From the NCBI GenBank assembly GCA_035574235.1, contig DATLZA010000032.1:1-40672 (forward strand): 40,672 nt of DNA. The letters are read 5' to 3'. The translations under genes were made by a program, and so were the position numbers. Shown here piece by piece: positions 8,695 to 17,296 of the stretch (position 1 is its first letter; every line of letters begins with the position of its first letter). This DNA comes from Planctomycetota bacterium. Its GTDB lineage: Bacteria; Planctomycetota; MHYJ01; JACPRB01. The notes under the pieces were generated by a model. It worked only from the letters and a program-made list of their open reading frames with translations. It ran no database searches and was not told the origin of the DNA.

Positions 8695-10340
8695 TGGACC
8701 CTCCGGACGCTGCGGACGATGAGGGCGCGGGCCGGCGGCGGGAGGATCGTGCTCTTGCCGTCGTACGTGATCGTGACGCTGCCGCCCACGGTGAGATCCG
8801 GCTCGACGGTGCTTCCGGTGGAGACGAGCGAGCCCGGCGTGTCCGTGGCGTTGACGGCGATGAGCGAGCCCTCCAGCGTGTAGTTTCCGCGCGCTTCAAC
8901 CTGTTCGTTGGCCAGGACGACCCCTTGGTACTGGACGGTGCCGGACGTGCCCGTTCCGCGAAGTTGGACGTCCCCATTGGCGATCACAAGCGTGTTTGAG
9001 GAGCTTCCGTCCGGCTTTTTCCACGGGGCGAATTTGCTGTTGCCGCCCAGATGGACGTGGCCGTCCACGATCAGCGTCATTTCGTAGGGCGAAGTATTGC
9101 CCTGGCCGGTCATCTTGAAATCGCCCTCGACGAAGTAGATCCGCGGAGGAACCGAGCCTCTGCCGCTGATCGTCCAGGTGGAGCGGCCGGTCTGGCTGTC
9201 GACGGATCGGGAAAACGGATAGGTCGCATCGGTGGCCGGGACGCGGTTGCCGGCGGCGTCGATTTTATAGAAGCCGCCGTTTCGGCCCAGGATGACGATG
9301 GCCGACCGATTTTCATACGTGGGGGAGAGGTAATAAGAGAGATCCACCCGATCGATCGGAATGGGGGGCTGATTGGAATTGATCCCGCCGGGAGGGCGAT
9401 TGCTCATCGTGATCGAGGCGGTACCGCTGGCGTTGATGGATTGCTGAACCACCGCCTGGGCGCTTCCATTCCCTCGCACGTCCTCGTTGGCCTGAACCAT
9501 TCCCTTCGCGCCGAGGATCTGAAAAGCTCCCTGGAGGTTGATCGTTCCGTTGGAGAGCACCGCGCCGGGCGGCACCGGGTTGGTCGACGGATATTCGACG
9601 AAAGAGACGATCTGCCGCTGGGTGCCGTCCCGGAGCGTGGCCGTGACGATCAGGAAGACCGAGCGGTCCCCGTCGATCGCGGGATCCCGGTTGGCGGCCG
9701 CCTGTTCCGCCGGGGTGTCCGGGTTCCAGCGATCTCCATCGCCGTCGTCGTCCACTCCGTTTCCGTGCACGTCGTCGTTGTCCACCATCACGATATGATA
9801 GGCCCCTTTGTTGAAGGGGAAATTCCGGCCGAGGAGATCCTTGTAGTTAGAGGGCACGACGGTGTTATTGGACGCGTCGGGGCTGTAGGTACGGAACCGG
9901 GAGTCTTTCTTGAGGGCCTCGAAGTATTCCTGCTTGATGTAGGGAAGGCTCGTGAGCTTCCAGCTCACGATGGGGGAAAGGGACGGGGAGGATCCGCCCC
10001 CGGGCCCCTGAAACGAACCTTGCATGGAAGACGTGGTGGTCTGGGAGGGATCGCTCACCGTTCCGGAGAGCTGCTGTTCCAGATCGCGGCAGTACTGGAG
10101 CAGCTCGTTCCATGCGGAAGCGTCGCGGTTGCGCCATTCGACCAGGGCCCGGCGGGCCATCTCGAGTCCCGCCTCGCACACGGTCATGGCCTCGTCCGCC
10201 AGGATGGCGGAATGCTGAGCCCGGGATCGAGAAAGGGTCAGAGAGAGAAAAGCGCCCCCGAGGCCCACGACAAGCACCACAATGATGGTGGAGGTGAGCA
10301 GGGCGCTGCCCCGGCGGCGTTCGCGCGCGTTTTTCCGCAT
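8691..10340 (-). CDS. PilX-like minor pseudopilin, copy 2
   Basis: A 549-residue paralogue of the 5589-7199 product, aligned along its whole length. It shares the same [19 protein letters not shown] membrane start, the acidic loop DNDDVHGNGVDDDGDGD, and the same closing TLTVGGSV-like segment ILPPPARALIVRSVRRVQ. An upstream in-frame ATG overlaps the preceding stop. I prefer the second Met, 33 bases on, because it has a GGGAGGAAC ribosome site and matches copy 1. It ends in a 4-base overlap with HEAT copy 1. The two copies differ mainly in a Ser/Thr/Gly-rich insert after the first 90 residues. Likely a minor component near the pilus or secretion tip; the function is inferred from the N-terminus only. 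Confidence 0.75.
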   Translation of the reverse strand: MRKNARERRRGSALLTSTIIVVLVVGLGGAFLSLTLSRSRAQHSAILADEAMTVCEAGLEMARRALVEWRNRDASAWNELLQYCRDLEQQLSGTVSDPSQTTTSSMQGSFQGPGGGSSPSLSPIVSWKLTSLPYIKQEYFEALKKDSRFRTYSPDASNNTVVPSNYKDLLGRNFPFNKGAYHIVMVDNDDVHGNGVDDDGDGDRWNPDTPAEQAAANRDPAIDGDRSVFLIVTATLRDGTQRQIVSFVEYPSTNPVPPGAVLSNGTINLQGAFQILGAKGMVQANEDVRGNGSAQAVVQQSINASGTASITMSNRPPGGINSNQPPIPIDRVDLSYYLSPTYENRSAIVILGRNGGFYKIDAAGNRVPATDATYPFSRSVDSQTGRSTWTISGRGSVPPRIYFVEGDFKMTGQGNTSPYEMTLIVDGHVHLGGNSKFAPWKKPDGSSSNTLVIANGDVQLRGTGTSGTVQYQGVVLANEQVEARGNYTLEGSLIAVNATDTPGSLVSTGSTVEPDLTVGGSVTITYDGKSTILPPPARALIVRSVRRVQ

Positions 10341-10369
10341 GGTGTTCCTCCCCGATCGAGCGCTGTTTC

Positions 10370-11200
10370 TCATGGCTGATCGTTCCTGAAGTAGATCATT
10401 TCCGTAGCCCGCCGCACCATGAAGTTCTTGCCCGTGTCGTCCCACGTGCCGTGGTGGACGGTGACGCGGATTCCCGCGGAATTGGTTCCGGGCGTCGCGC
10501 TGGTGATGGTGGCTCCGCTTGCGTCCACGTAGCGGAAGAGCCAATCCCGGTCGGCCGGAGTCGCGGCCGAGCCGTCGAAGTCGCCGTTAAACCGGCCGGA
10601 GGAGGCGACCGCCAGCATCGCCTGATCGCTCAGGACGGACCGGCGTTCCACGAGTCCCGTGGCGGCCAGGACGTACTGAACGATCTTGCCCCGGACGAAG
10701 GTGTCGTTGCGGTCTCCGTCCCGGTTGACGTCGAGATTCGCGACGCGGGTCTGGAGCACCGGCAGGAGCGGGAGCCCCGCCGTATTGGTCGCCTGGGCCG
10801 TGATGGGGGCCGAGGAGCTTTCCCGGATGGCCAAATCCGCCTCGAACCGCAGGACGCAGGTTTTCCCCACGCCGGAGGGATCGTTGTAGCCGGAAGCGAC
10901 CGAGTAACCGAACTGGACCTGGCCGGCGGCGTTCTGGCTGACGGGGATCTGGTACCGAAGAAGCGTATTGAAGGAGGAAAGGTCCGAAAAGCGCGCGGTC
11001 ATGAACTGAGATTTGCAGAAGTCGATGAACGCACGCCCCCGCGTCTCGAGGTCGGACCCGATCGTCCCTTTGGCGGCCGTTCCGGAGGCGGCGATCATGA
11101 CGCTGAGGGTCATGAGCACGACCAGCACGAGGATGATCGAAGCGATCGAGACCTCGAGAAGGCTCATCCCCGCCCGGCGGCGTCGCGGCGTTCGGCTCAT
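10370..11200 (-). CDS. PilW-like minor pseudopilin
   Basis: A 276-residue protein starting MSRTPRRRRAG, then MSLLEVSIASIILVLVVLM. This is a type IV prepilin signal with Gly11 before the cleavage point and Glu at +5, followed by the hydrophobic assembly helix. The rest is a large variable domain with a short acidic loop (NLDVNRDGDRNDTF). It starts inside the stop of the PilV-like gene (ATGA), and its stop overlaps an in-frame ATG of PilX copy 2. PilV-PilW-PilX order is the usual arrangement of minor pilins that prime pilus assembly. Distinction from a type II secretion GspJ is not possible here. Confidence 0.78.
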   Translation of the reverse strand: MSRTPRRRRAGMSLLEVSIASIILVLVVLMTLSVMIAASGTAAKGTIGSDLETRGRAFIDFCKSQFMTARFSDLSSFNTLLRYQIPVSQNAAGQVQFGYSVASGYNDPSGVGKTCVLRFEADLAIRESSSAPITAQATNTAGLPLLPVLQTRVANLDVNRDGDRNDTFVRGKIVQYVLAATGLVERRSVLSDQAMLAVASSGRFNGDFDGSAATPADRDWLFRYVDASGATITSATPGTNSAGIRVTVHHGTWDDTGKNFMVRRATEMIYFRNDQP

Positions 11201-11655
11201 GGCGAGTACATGCTCCTCATGGAGTACTGGGAGGGACCCCGGACGCCGACCCACTGGATCGTGACTTCGACGTCGATGAGGTTGGCGTTCGTCGGGACGC
11301 CGCCGGGGCCCAGGTTGCGGATCCGCGCCAGGCCGTGGCGCCCGCCGTTGGTCTTCGGAGGATTGAGTCCTTCGACGGTAAAGGGCTGATAAAGGGACGA
11401 GGAGGGGTTGGAGACCTCGGTCCAGGGCCGCACGCGGAGCTCCTCGAGCTTCGTGGCGGCGGCGTGTTTGGCCACGTCCAGCTCGCGCGTGTATTCCTTG
11501 GCCCGGACGGTGTGCAGGATCATGCTCACCGCGCCGAAAAGGGCGATCGCGACCACTCCGAGGGCGACCATGAGTTCCATCAGGGTCAGGCCCCGGCGGT
11601 GTCGGGGCGGGCGGAAGGTCGCGGCGGCCGGCTCGTTCATCAGAGTCATCTTCAT
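11197..11655 (-). CDS. PilV-like minor pseudopilin
   Basis: A 152-residue protein with MKMTLMNEPAAATFRPPRHR, then RGLTLMELMVALGVVAIALFG. Gly22-Leu23 is the prepilin peptidase site, Glu27 is at +5, and a hydrophobic helix follows. The remaining 100 residues resemble PilV/GspI, with a conserved early AKHAAATKLEELR stretch. It is first in the leftward pseudopilin run. The Met chosen has a CTGGAG site five bases upstream and lies only 17 bases after the shared dyad promoter element, so the leader is very short. Confidence 0.78.
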   Translation of the reverse strand: MKMTLMNEPAAATFRPPRHRRGLTLMELMVALGVVAIALFGAVSMILHTVRAKEYTRELDVAKHAAATKLEELRVRPWTEVSNPSSSLYQPFTVEGLNPPKTNGGRHGLARIRNLGPGGVPTNANLIDVEVTIQWVGVRGPSQYSMRSMYSP

Positions 11656-11671
11656 TCGGGCTCCAGGATAC

Positions 11672-11698
11672 TATAACCCATTTGCAATGGGATCAGCG
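11672..11698 (-). promoter_or_regulatory. Dyad promoter element shared with 7335-7361 (copy B)
   Basis: Read leftward it begins CGCTGATCCCATTGCAAATG and ends GGTTATA. CCCATT-GCA-AATGGG is a perfect palindrome adjoining a TATAGT -10-like box, immediately before the PilV-like gene. The same element 4.3 kb away precedes PilX copy 1. Both copies follow the 3' end of a HEAT-repeat gene, so they may mark coordinately controlled transcription units. Confidence 0.55.
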
Positions 11699-11730
11699 GA
11701 GAAATCCGAGCGGACGGCGCGGAGGGCGGG

Positions 11731-13071
11731 CTACCGCTTGGGCTTGTTCTCTTCCCACCAGGTGCGCCAAGGGGCCGGATCGGCCCCCAGGTTCTGGCCG
11801 GTGATCGTCCGGAGCGCCCGGAGCGACGAGACCCGGACTTCGACGTCGGAGTCCTCCAGCCATTCGATGAGCGTCTCGGTCGCGTCGCGAAGGACGAGCT
11901 TCTGCACCGCCTGGGCCAGGGCGACCCGCACGGCGCGGTCCTGCTCGACGGGAAGGCGCGCCACAAGGGCCGGGCCCGAATCGCGTCCCCCGAGGGTTCC
12001 GAGGGCGGTGACGGCGGCCGCGCGCACGTCGGCGTCGTCGTGATCGAGGTATCGGACGAGCGTGGTCCAGACGCGCGGCTGCCCGGTGTGTCCCAGGGAG
12101 GCGAGGACGTCCAGAAGCGCGGCTCCTTGCGCGCGCTCCGCCGCCGTCTCCAAGGTCGTGCTCAAGAGATCTCCCATGTCGTGTCGCCGCGCCAGGTCGG
12201 CCAGGGCTCCGAGCGCGCGCGTGCGGACTTCCCGGTCGGGGTCCGCCGCCAGCGGGGCCAGCGCGTCGAACGCGTCGCGGTCGCCGATCGTCTGGAGGCC
12301 CGACACCGCCGCGGCGCGCACGGACGGATCCGGGTCCCGCAGGAGCAGCGTGAGACGCGGGGCGGCTTCCGCTCCGGCGATGGAGGTCACCAGATGGATC
12401 GCGTTCTGGCGGACGAGGGCGCTCGGGCTTTCAAGCTGCCGGTAAAGGACGGGGACGCTCCGCGGGTCCCGCAGGGACTCGAGCGCGTTGACGACATAGA
12501 CGAGGATCTCGCGGTCCACCTTTTCCATGAGGCTTGCCAGATAGGGGGCGGTCTCGCCGCCGAGCTCCACGAGGCGCTGAACGATCGGGTCGCGCTGCTC
12601 CGGGTCGGACCGTTCGAGCTGACGGAGGAGAGGGTCCACCTGTTCGCGCGTCTCCGGGCGGGGGCTGAAGAGGGAGTCGGGCGTGCGGGGGCCCGCCGTT
12701 CGCGGGGGACCGGGGGGCGGCGTGGGCGGACGGGACGCCGGCGGGCGGGCAAAGGGGTCGCGGCGGCCGGCGGGATCGTCCTTGGGCGGCGGGGACGGAC
12801 GACGGGGCGGCGTCAGCTCCTCGGCCTTCTCGCCGACGCTCCGGAGCTTGATGGCCTCGATGCGCTCGATCTGGTCTGCGGCGATGCGCATCTCGCCGAA
12901 CTTCATCTTGAGGACCACTTCTCGGGAGGTCTGCTGGACGATGAGTCCGTCGAGGAAGTTGCCGTTCTTGAGGTGGACGCGCTGGAAGCGGACTTCGGTG
13001 CGGTCTTCCTGAGGGGAGGCGAGAGATCCGGAGAGGACCAGCCCGATCCAGAGCGCCCCGGTCTCGAACAT
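11731..13071 (-). CDS. Secreted HEAT-repeat protein, copy 2
   Basis: A 446-residue paralogue of the 7414-8694 product. Order: signal peptide (FETGALWIGLVLSGSLASPQ), the same beta domain (RVHLKNGNFLDGLIVQQ, MRIAADQIERIEAIKLRSVG), and a Pro/Arg-rich linker of about 70 residues. HEAT repeats follow from about 145 (LLLRDPDPSVRAAAVSGLQ, RYLDHDDADVRAAAVTALG), ending ALRTITGQNLGADPAPWRTW. The ATG has a GGGAGGA ribosome site. It is the head of the leftward side of a divergent pair; the rightward pseudopilin operon starts 167 bases away. The repeats are typical protein-binding solenoids, and a role in the pilus/secretion apparatus is inferred from context. Confidence 0.75.
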   Translation of the reverse strand: MFETGALWIGLVLSGSLASPQEDRTEVRFQRVHLKNGNFLDGLIVQQTSREVVLKMKFGEMRIAADQIERIEAIKLRSVGEKAEELTPPRRPSPPPKDDPAGRRDPFARPPASRPPTPPPGPPRTAGPRTPDSLFSPRPETREQVDPLLRQLERSDPEQRDPIVQRLVELGGETAPYLASLMEKVDREILVYVVNALESLRDPRSVPVLYRQLESPSALVRQNAIHLVTSIAGAEAAPRLTLLLRDPDPSVRAAAVSGLQTIGDRDAFDALAPLAADPDREVRTRALGALADLARRHDMGDLLSTTLETAAERAQGAALLDVLASLGHTGQPRVWTTLVRYLDHDDADVRAAAVTALGTLGGRDSGPALVARLPVEQDRAVRVALAQAVQKLVLRDATETLIEWLEDSDVEVRVSSLRALRTITGQNLGADPAPWRTWWEENKPKR

Positions 13072-13238
13072 GGTTCCGTCCTCCCTGGGAATCCCGACTT
13101 TTAAGGATAGCCTGCGTCCGGCGGGATCGCAAATCTTATCGGAGACGGCCGCGCCGGGCGGGTCCTTTCAAACTTTCCCGCCGATTTCCGGGAAAATCGT
13201 GTATCTATGAGACGAGGGTAGAAAGGGAAGGTGCGACC

Positions 13239-13724
13239 GTGCGGGTTCGACGCGGTTGGGGAGGGAGTTCCGGCCTCTCGCTGATCGAGGTCATGATCTC
13301 GATCACGGTGCTGGCGTTCGTCCTTCTGGCGTTCCTCGGGATCATGCACAGCTCCAGCCAGCTGAGCGCTTCTTCGGAAGAGATGCGGCTGGCGATCGTG
13401 GATCTCCAGGCGGCGATCGAGGACACGTTCGCCGAACCCTTCGGCGCGGCCTTTCTGACGAACTTTCCGAACGGCTACCCGCAGCCCGTCGTCGTGGGCG
13501 GCGAAACCCGGCCGAACCCGGCGACCCATCGTTTCGCCAAGTACTGGGATCACAGCGGCAATCGCCGGGTTCTGAGAAACGAGCGCGTCTGGATGGTGCA
13601 TCGCGCCTGGGGAGGCAATACGGCGGCCGACCCCGACTGGCTGGAATACGAGATCGTGATGACCTTTACCAACCATAAAGGACTGCCCCAGCGCGAAAGC
13701 GTGGTTCTGCGGAGGTCCAAGTGA
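13239..13724 (+). CDS. PilV-like minor pseudopilin of the rightward operon
   Basis: A 161-residue protein with a GTG start. MRVRRGWGGSSG precedes LSLIEVMISITVLAFVLLAF: the prepilin cleavage site lies after Gly12, Glu is at +5, and a hydrophobic helix follows. The variable part includes a Trp-rich segment (RVWMVHRAWGGNTAADPDW). It overlaps the next gene by four bases (GTGA). This is a second, sequence-distinct PilV-PilW-PilX set in the same island and is not a close copy of the leftward one, so the two sets may build different tips. Confidence 0.75.
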   Translation: MRVRRGWGGSSGLSLIEVMISITVLAFVLLAFLGIMHSSSQLSASSEEMRLAIVDLQAAIEDTFAEPFGAAFLTNFPNGYPQPVVVGGETRPNPATHRFAKYWDHSGNRRVLRNERVWMVHRAWGGNTAADPDWLEYEIVMTFTNHKGLPQRESVVLRRSK

Positions 13725-14563
13725 AGGCACGGCGGCGGGACGGGGGCTTTACGTTTCTGGAGGCGATCATCGTCCTGGCGATTACGGCGGTGGTCGTGGC
13801 CGGGACCTACGCGGTGATCGTGGCCACGGTGCGCGGGGACGAGAACCTTCGCGCCCGCATGAAGCTGCAGCTCGAAGCGATCCGCACGCTCCAGGAGCTG
13901 ACCAGCCTTCTTAAGACATCGGGTCCGGCGGACTTGAACCGCAACGGCATCCGTGACGCGGACGAACCGCCGCTTTTCGTTCAGGACGGAAATCCGTGGT
14001 CGGGCTCTTTGTCCGCCCTGAACACGGATAATCCCGCCGTTGTTTATGGAAGTCCGGATCCCTACGGCTATGGAGGACGCAGCGTCGAGATGGCGTTCAT
14101 GCTTCCCGGGCCGGCCGACCCGAGCGATCCGCGCGGTCGTCCCGTGGGGTCCGACGGGTTCACCCGGTGGGGATCCCAGGGGGTTCCGGGAAGGACGGAC
14201 GTCTACGCCGTCGTGCTCGTTCCCGACCCGGAGGCGCGCACCGCCGCGCAGCGGCAGGATCCTGCGCGCAACGAGCTTCAGCTCCGGGAATACGATGCCT
14301 CCTCCCCGCGGACGCTCCTGCGGAGCCGAACCATGGCCCGAGGGGTCGAGCGGATCGTCTTCCAGTCGTCCGGCCCCGCGACCCAGCTTCTGACGGGGGC
14401 GTATCCCACCTCCCCCGAGTTCGCCAACGACCCGGAGCTCGGACAGCCCCTGGGTCTTCATCAGATCCGCGTCACGCTCTGGATGCGGAGCGTCGACATG
14501 CAGGGGCGGCTGCTCCGGATGCGGCAGTCCAGCACGGTGAATCTGCGGTCGATCGACCGATAG
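13721..14563 (+). CDS. PilW-like minor pseudopilin of the rightward operon
   Basis: A 280-residue protein with a GTG start inside the stop of the PilV-like gene. MKARRRDGG then FTFLEAIIVLAITAVVVAGT gives a prepilin signal with Phe at +1 and Glu at +5, followed by the membrane helix. A calcium-loop-like run DLNRNGIRDADE lies near residue 70. The extended domain is Pro/Gly-rich with VEMAFMLPGPADPSDPRG. The closing segment (QIRVTLWMRSVDMQGRLLRM) resembles the C-terminal strand pair of PilW/GspJ pilins. Translation is probably coupled to both neighbours. Confidence 0.75.
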   Translation: MKARRRDGGFTFLEAIIVLAITAVVVAGTYAVIVATVRGDENLRARMKLQLEAIRTLQELTSLLKTSGPADLNRNGIRDADEPPLFVQDGNPWSGSLSALNTDNPAVVYGSPDPYGYGGRSVEMAFMLPGPADPSDPRGRPVGSDGFTRWGSQGVPGRTDVYAVVLVPDPEARTAAQRQDPARNELQLREYDASSPRTLLRSRTMARGVERIVFQSSGPATQLLTGAYPTSPEFANDPELGQPLGLHQIRVTLWMRSVDMQGRLLRMRQSSTVNLRSIDR

Positions 14564-14580
14564 TTTTAAGGAGCGGATCC

Positions 14581-16461
14581 ATGAGGTATCGCCGGCACGT
14601 CCGGGAACGCGGTCTGTCGCTGATCGCGATGCTCCTCATCGTCGTGCTCGTCGGCGGCGTCGCGTCGGCCTTCATGGTGATCAGCACGAACCAGTCGCGG
14701 GCCGTGACGGTGATGCGCGACAAGATGCGGGCCACCTACCTGGCCGAGGCCACCGTCGAGGAGGTGGTCAACATGCTCCGCACCGCGTATGCCAACGGCG
14801 TCTTCCGGGGCGCGGACAGCATGCAGAGCGCCACGTTCACGATCAACGGCCGCCAGGTGACGTACCGGCAGCTGCCGTCTCCGCCGCCGACCTCCTCCGG
14901 CGAGCCCGCGCGGCCGAGGTTCCAGATCCGTCCCTCCCGCCCTCAGGACCGCGTCTTCATCGGCGGCGTCCCCGGCGACTATGTGGCGACCAAATATAAC
15001 GAGCTGCGGCCGCAAGGCGGAGCGACGTCCGAGGCGGAGGTCTATTTCGAGATCGAGTCGGAAGTGCGTCTCGGAAACTCGCTCGGCTACGTCATCCGCA
15101 ACGTGGAGCTGGAGGCGATTTCGCTCTTCAACTTCCTGGTCTTCTACGGAAGCTCGAACATGGATCTCGAGTTCCTGCCCGGTCCCGCCTGGACGGGCAC
15201 GGGCAAGATCCACACGAACGCGGATCTTTACATCGCGGCGGGCACGAGCATCGATCTCTACACCACGTCCGTTCAGGCGGCCGGGGAGATCTACCGGCAT
15301 CGCAAGGACAACGGTTCGTACACACAGAACGGCGGCCCTGTTCGCATCCGCTCCATGGACGGCAGGACGAGCGTGACGTGGGGCACCAGTTTGGAAAGCG
15401 CGACCGACAACGGCGCGGCTCCCCCGACGGACAATCCGAATTGGCCCAACGACTCGGCCGCCCTTCAGGCCCTGGGCGTGAAGAGCCGCACCACGGGGGC
15501 CACGCGCCTGGAAATTCCCAGCCCGGGATCCATCCTTCCCCCGACGTCCTGGGAGCCCCAGGGAGGGCATTTCTACAGGGAGGCGGCCAACCCTTCGGCC
15601 GGCTCGAACGGGTTGGTGATCGTCACCGACAGCGCCGGAAGAACCCGCGCGCTCTTCAACGACGGCCGCGGGCAGCGGGACGTGACCTCGACCCTCGTCA
15701 CGGCCGGCGCCTTGACGACGAGCGCGATCTCGGATACCCGTGAATCGAAGACGGCCCAGGTGCCCGTCACGGTCGTGGACATGCAGAAGCTCGTGCAATC
15801 CGGCTATTATCCGAGCAACGGGGTTCTGTACGCCTACCGCGAAAGGAACCCCCTGCCGCCCGGTCCCGACCAGCCCCCGACGCCGCCCGCCGTTCCCGAG
15901 GGAGTTCTGATCAAGAACGGCAAGGAGCTGGGCAACGGCGGCGTCACGATCGCCTCCAACGGCCCCGTCTACGTCCAGGGAGACTTCAACGCCCCCACGA
16001 ATCCCGCCCGGAAGCAGCCGGCGGCCGTCATCGCCGACGCGGTAAACCTCCTTTCGAACGCCTGGGACAACAGCAAGCCCGTCAACGGCAGCCGGATTCC
16101 CACGGCGTCCGACACCACCTACAACATGGCCATCATCACAGGTCAGGTGCCTACGCCCGACGGGGGCGGAGCTTACAGCGGCGGGTGGGAGAACCTCCCC
16201 CGATTCCATGAGAACTGGAGCGGAAAGCGGTGCACCATCCGCGGGTCCTTCATCAACCTCTGGCGAAGCTACATCGCCGACGGCCTCTGGGGGCAGTCGG
16301 GCGTTTATGTGCCTCCCAACCGGGACTGGAACTTCGACACGGACTTCGCCGATCCGGAAAAGCCCAAGCCTCCGGGTTTCCTGAACGTGATCTCGACGGG
16401 ACGCACCGTGTACGAGGAGATGTACCGCTTCGTGCGGACGGCGAGCGGCGGCTTGCCCTGA
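14581..16461 (+). CDS. PilX-like pseudopilin of the rightward operon
   Basis: A 626-residue protein starting MRYRRHVRERG, then LSLIAMLLIVVLVGGVASAF. It has a prepilin-type N-terminus with Gly11 at the cleavage point but Ala instead of Glu at +5, as in PilX/GspK-type subunits that cap the fibre. The large extracellular part is Gly/Ser/Asn/Thr-rich and beta-like, with Trp-containing segments near the end (NLPRFHENWSGKRC, DGLWGQSGVYVPPNRDW). A TTTTAAGGAG ribosome site precedes the ATG. It closes the rightward operon and is followed by a strong terminator. The two leftward PilX copies share the architecture but not the sequence. Confidence 0.72.
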   Translation: MRYRRHVRERGLSLIAMLLIVVLVGGVASAFMVISTNQSRAVTVMRDKMRATYLAEATVEEVVNMLRTAYANGVFRGADSMQSATFTINGRQVTYRQLPSPPPTSSGEPARPRFQIRPSRPQDRVFIGGVPGDYVATKYNELRPQGGATSEAEVYFEIESEVRLGNSLGYVIRNVELEAISLFNFLVFYGSSNMDLEFLPGPAWTGTGKIHTNADLYIAAGTSIDLYTTSVQAAGEIYRHRKDNGSYTQNGGPVRIRSMDGRTSVTWGTSLESATDNGAAPPTDNPNWPNDSAALQALGVKSRTTGATRLEIPSPGSILPPTSWEPQGGHFYREAANPSAGSNGLVIVTDSAGRTRALFNDGRGQRDVTSTLVTAGALTTSAISDTRESKTAQVPVTVVDMQKLVQSGYYPSNGVLYAYRERNPLPPGPDQPPTPPAVPEGVLIKNGKELGNGGVTIASNGPVYVQGDFNAPTNPARKQPAAVIADAVNLLSNAWDNSKPVNGSRIPTASDTTYNMAIITGQVPTPDGGGAYSGGWENLPRFHENWSGKRCTIRGSFINLWRSYIADGLWGQSGVYVPPNRDWNFDTDFADPEKPKPPGFLNVISTGRTVYEEMYRFVRTASGGLP

Positions 16462-16476
16462 CCCGCGCGTCTTCCG

Positions 16477-16514
16477 CGGCCCCGGCCGGCCCCTCGCCGG
16501 TCCGGGGCCGTTTT
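16477..16514 (+). terminator. Rho-independent terminator of the rightward pseudopilin operon
   Basis: A GC-rich stem (CGGCCCCGGCCGG against CCGGTCCGGGGCCG) with loop CCCCTCG is followed by TTTTCCTTT. It starts about 15 bases after the PilX-like stop codon. Confidence 0.85.
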
Positions 16515-16536
16515 CCTTTGCGGACGTTTCCCGGGA

Positions 16537-16542
16537 TATAAT
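16537..16542 (+). promoter_or_regulatory. -10 box upstream of the ECF sigma gene
   Basis: A perfect TATAAT lies 37 bases before the ATG, but no good -35 hexamer is visible at standard spacing. Confidence 0.4.
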
Positions 16543-16579
16543 CTCCACCGGGGGCGCCCTTCCGGAGATCCGAAAGCGC

Positions 16580-17296
16580 ATGGCGGAGCAGGATACCGCG
16601 TTCCGGCCCGGAGCCAGCCAGTTTCCCCAGACCGCGTGGACCCTGATCGCGCGTCTTCGGGATCCCCGCGACCCGCGCGCTCAGGCCTACCTGAACCGGA
16701 TGGTGGAGCTGTACTGGCGGCCGGTGTACAAATACATCCGCATCGCCTGGCAGCGCTCCAACGAGGACGCCAAGGACCTCACCCAGGCGTTCTTCGTCCA
16801 TCTCCTGGAGGGCAGCCTCCTCGAGCGCGCCGCTCCCGAGCGCGGCAACTTCCGCAAGCTGCTTTTGACTTCTCTTCGGAACTTCCTGGCCAACGACGCC
16901 CGCGCCGCCCACGCCGCCAAGCGCGGCGGCGGCCGCCTGCCGATCTCCCTGGACGCGGAAGACGGCGATCCCTCCTGGGCGTCCGATCCGGCCGATCCCC
17001 AGGCGGCCTTCGAAGCCCAGTGGGCGCGCGAGCTTCTCGAGCGCGCGATCGACGCCCTCCGCCGCTCGTGCCGCCCCCAGGTCTTCGCCGCCTTCCGCCG
17101 GTTCCACCTCGAGGACGCCTCCGTCCGTGAAATCGCCCGCGAGATGGGGGAAACCGAAACCCAGGTGGCCCATCACCTCCAGGATGCCCGCGCCGAGCTT
17201 CGCCGCATCGTCACCGAGGAGATCCGCCGCTACGTGGCCGACGAGGCGGAGATCGGCCGGGAGCTGGACGCCCTCTTCCGGGGATGGCGCTCATGA
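16580..17296 (+). CDS. ECF RNA polymerase sigma factor (kinase-linked type)
   Basis: A 238-residue sigma factor. It begins with a Q-F-P-x-T-x-W-T-L-I motif (SQFPQTAWTLIARLRDP) and continues with region 2, YWRPVYKYIRIAWQRSNEDA then KDLTQAFFVHLLEG. The C-terminal region 4 is a helix-turn-helix (DASVREIAREMGETETQVAH). This form, with FP.T.W.L, ELYWRP and DLTQ.FF, is typical of planctomycete ECF factors encoded next to Ser/Thr kinases. No anti-sigma gene is present. The neighbouring kinase gene overlaps its 3' end, so phosphorylation is the likely control (inference). Confidence 0.88.
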   Translation: MAEQDTAFRPGASQFPQTAWTLIARLRDPRDPRAQAYLNRMVELYWRPVYKYIRIAWQRSNEDAKDLTQAFFVHLLEGSLLERAAPERGNFRKLLLTSLRNFLANDARAAHAAKRGGGRLPISLDAEDGDPSWASDPADPQAAFEAQWARELLERAIDALRRSCRPQVFAAFRRFHLEDASVREIAREMGETETQVAHHLQDARAELRRIVTEEIRRYVADEAEIGRELDALFRGWRS

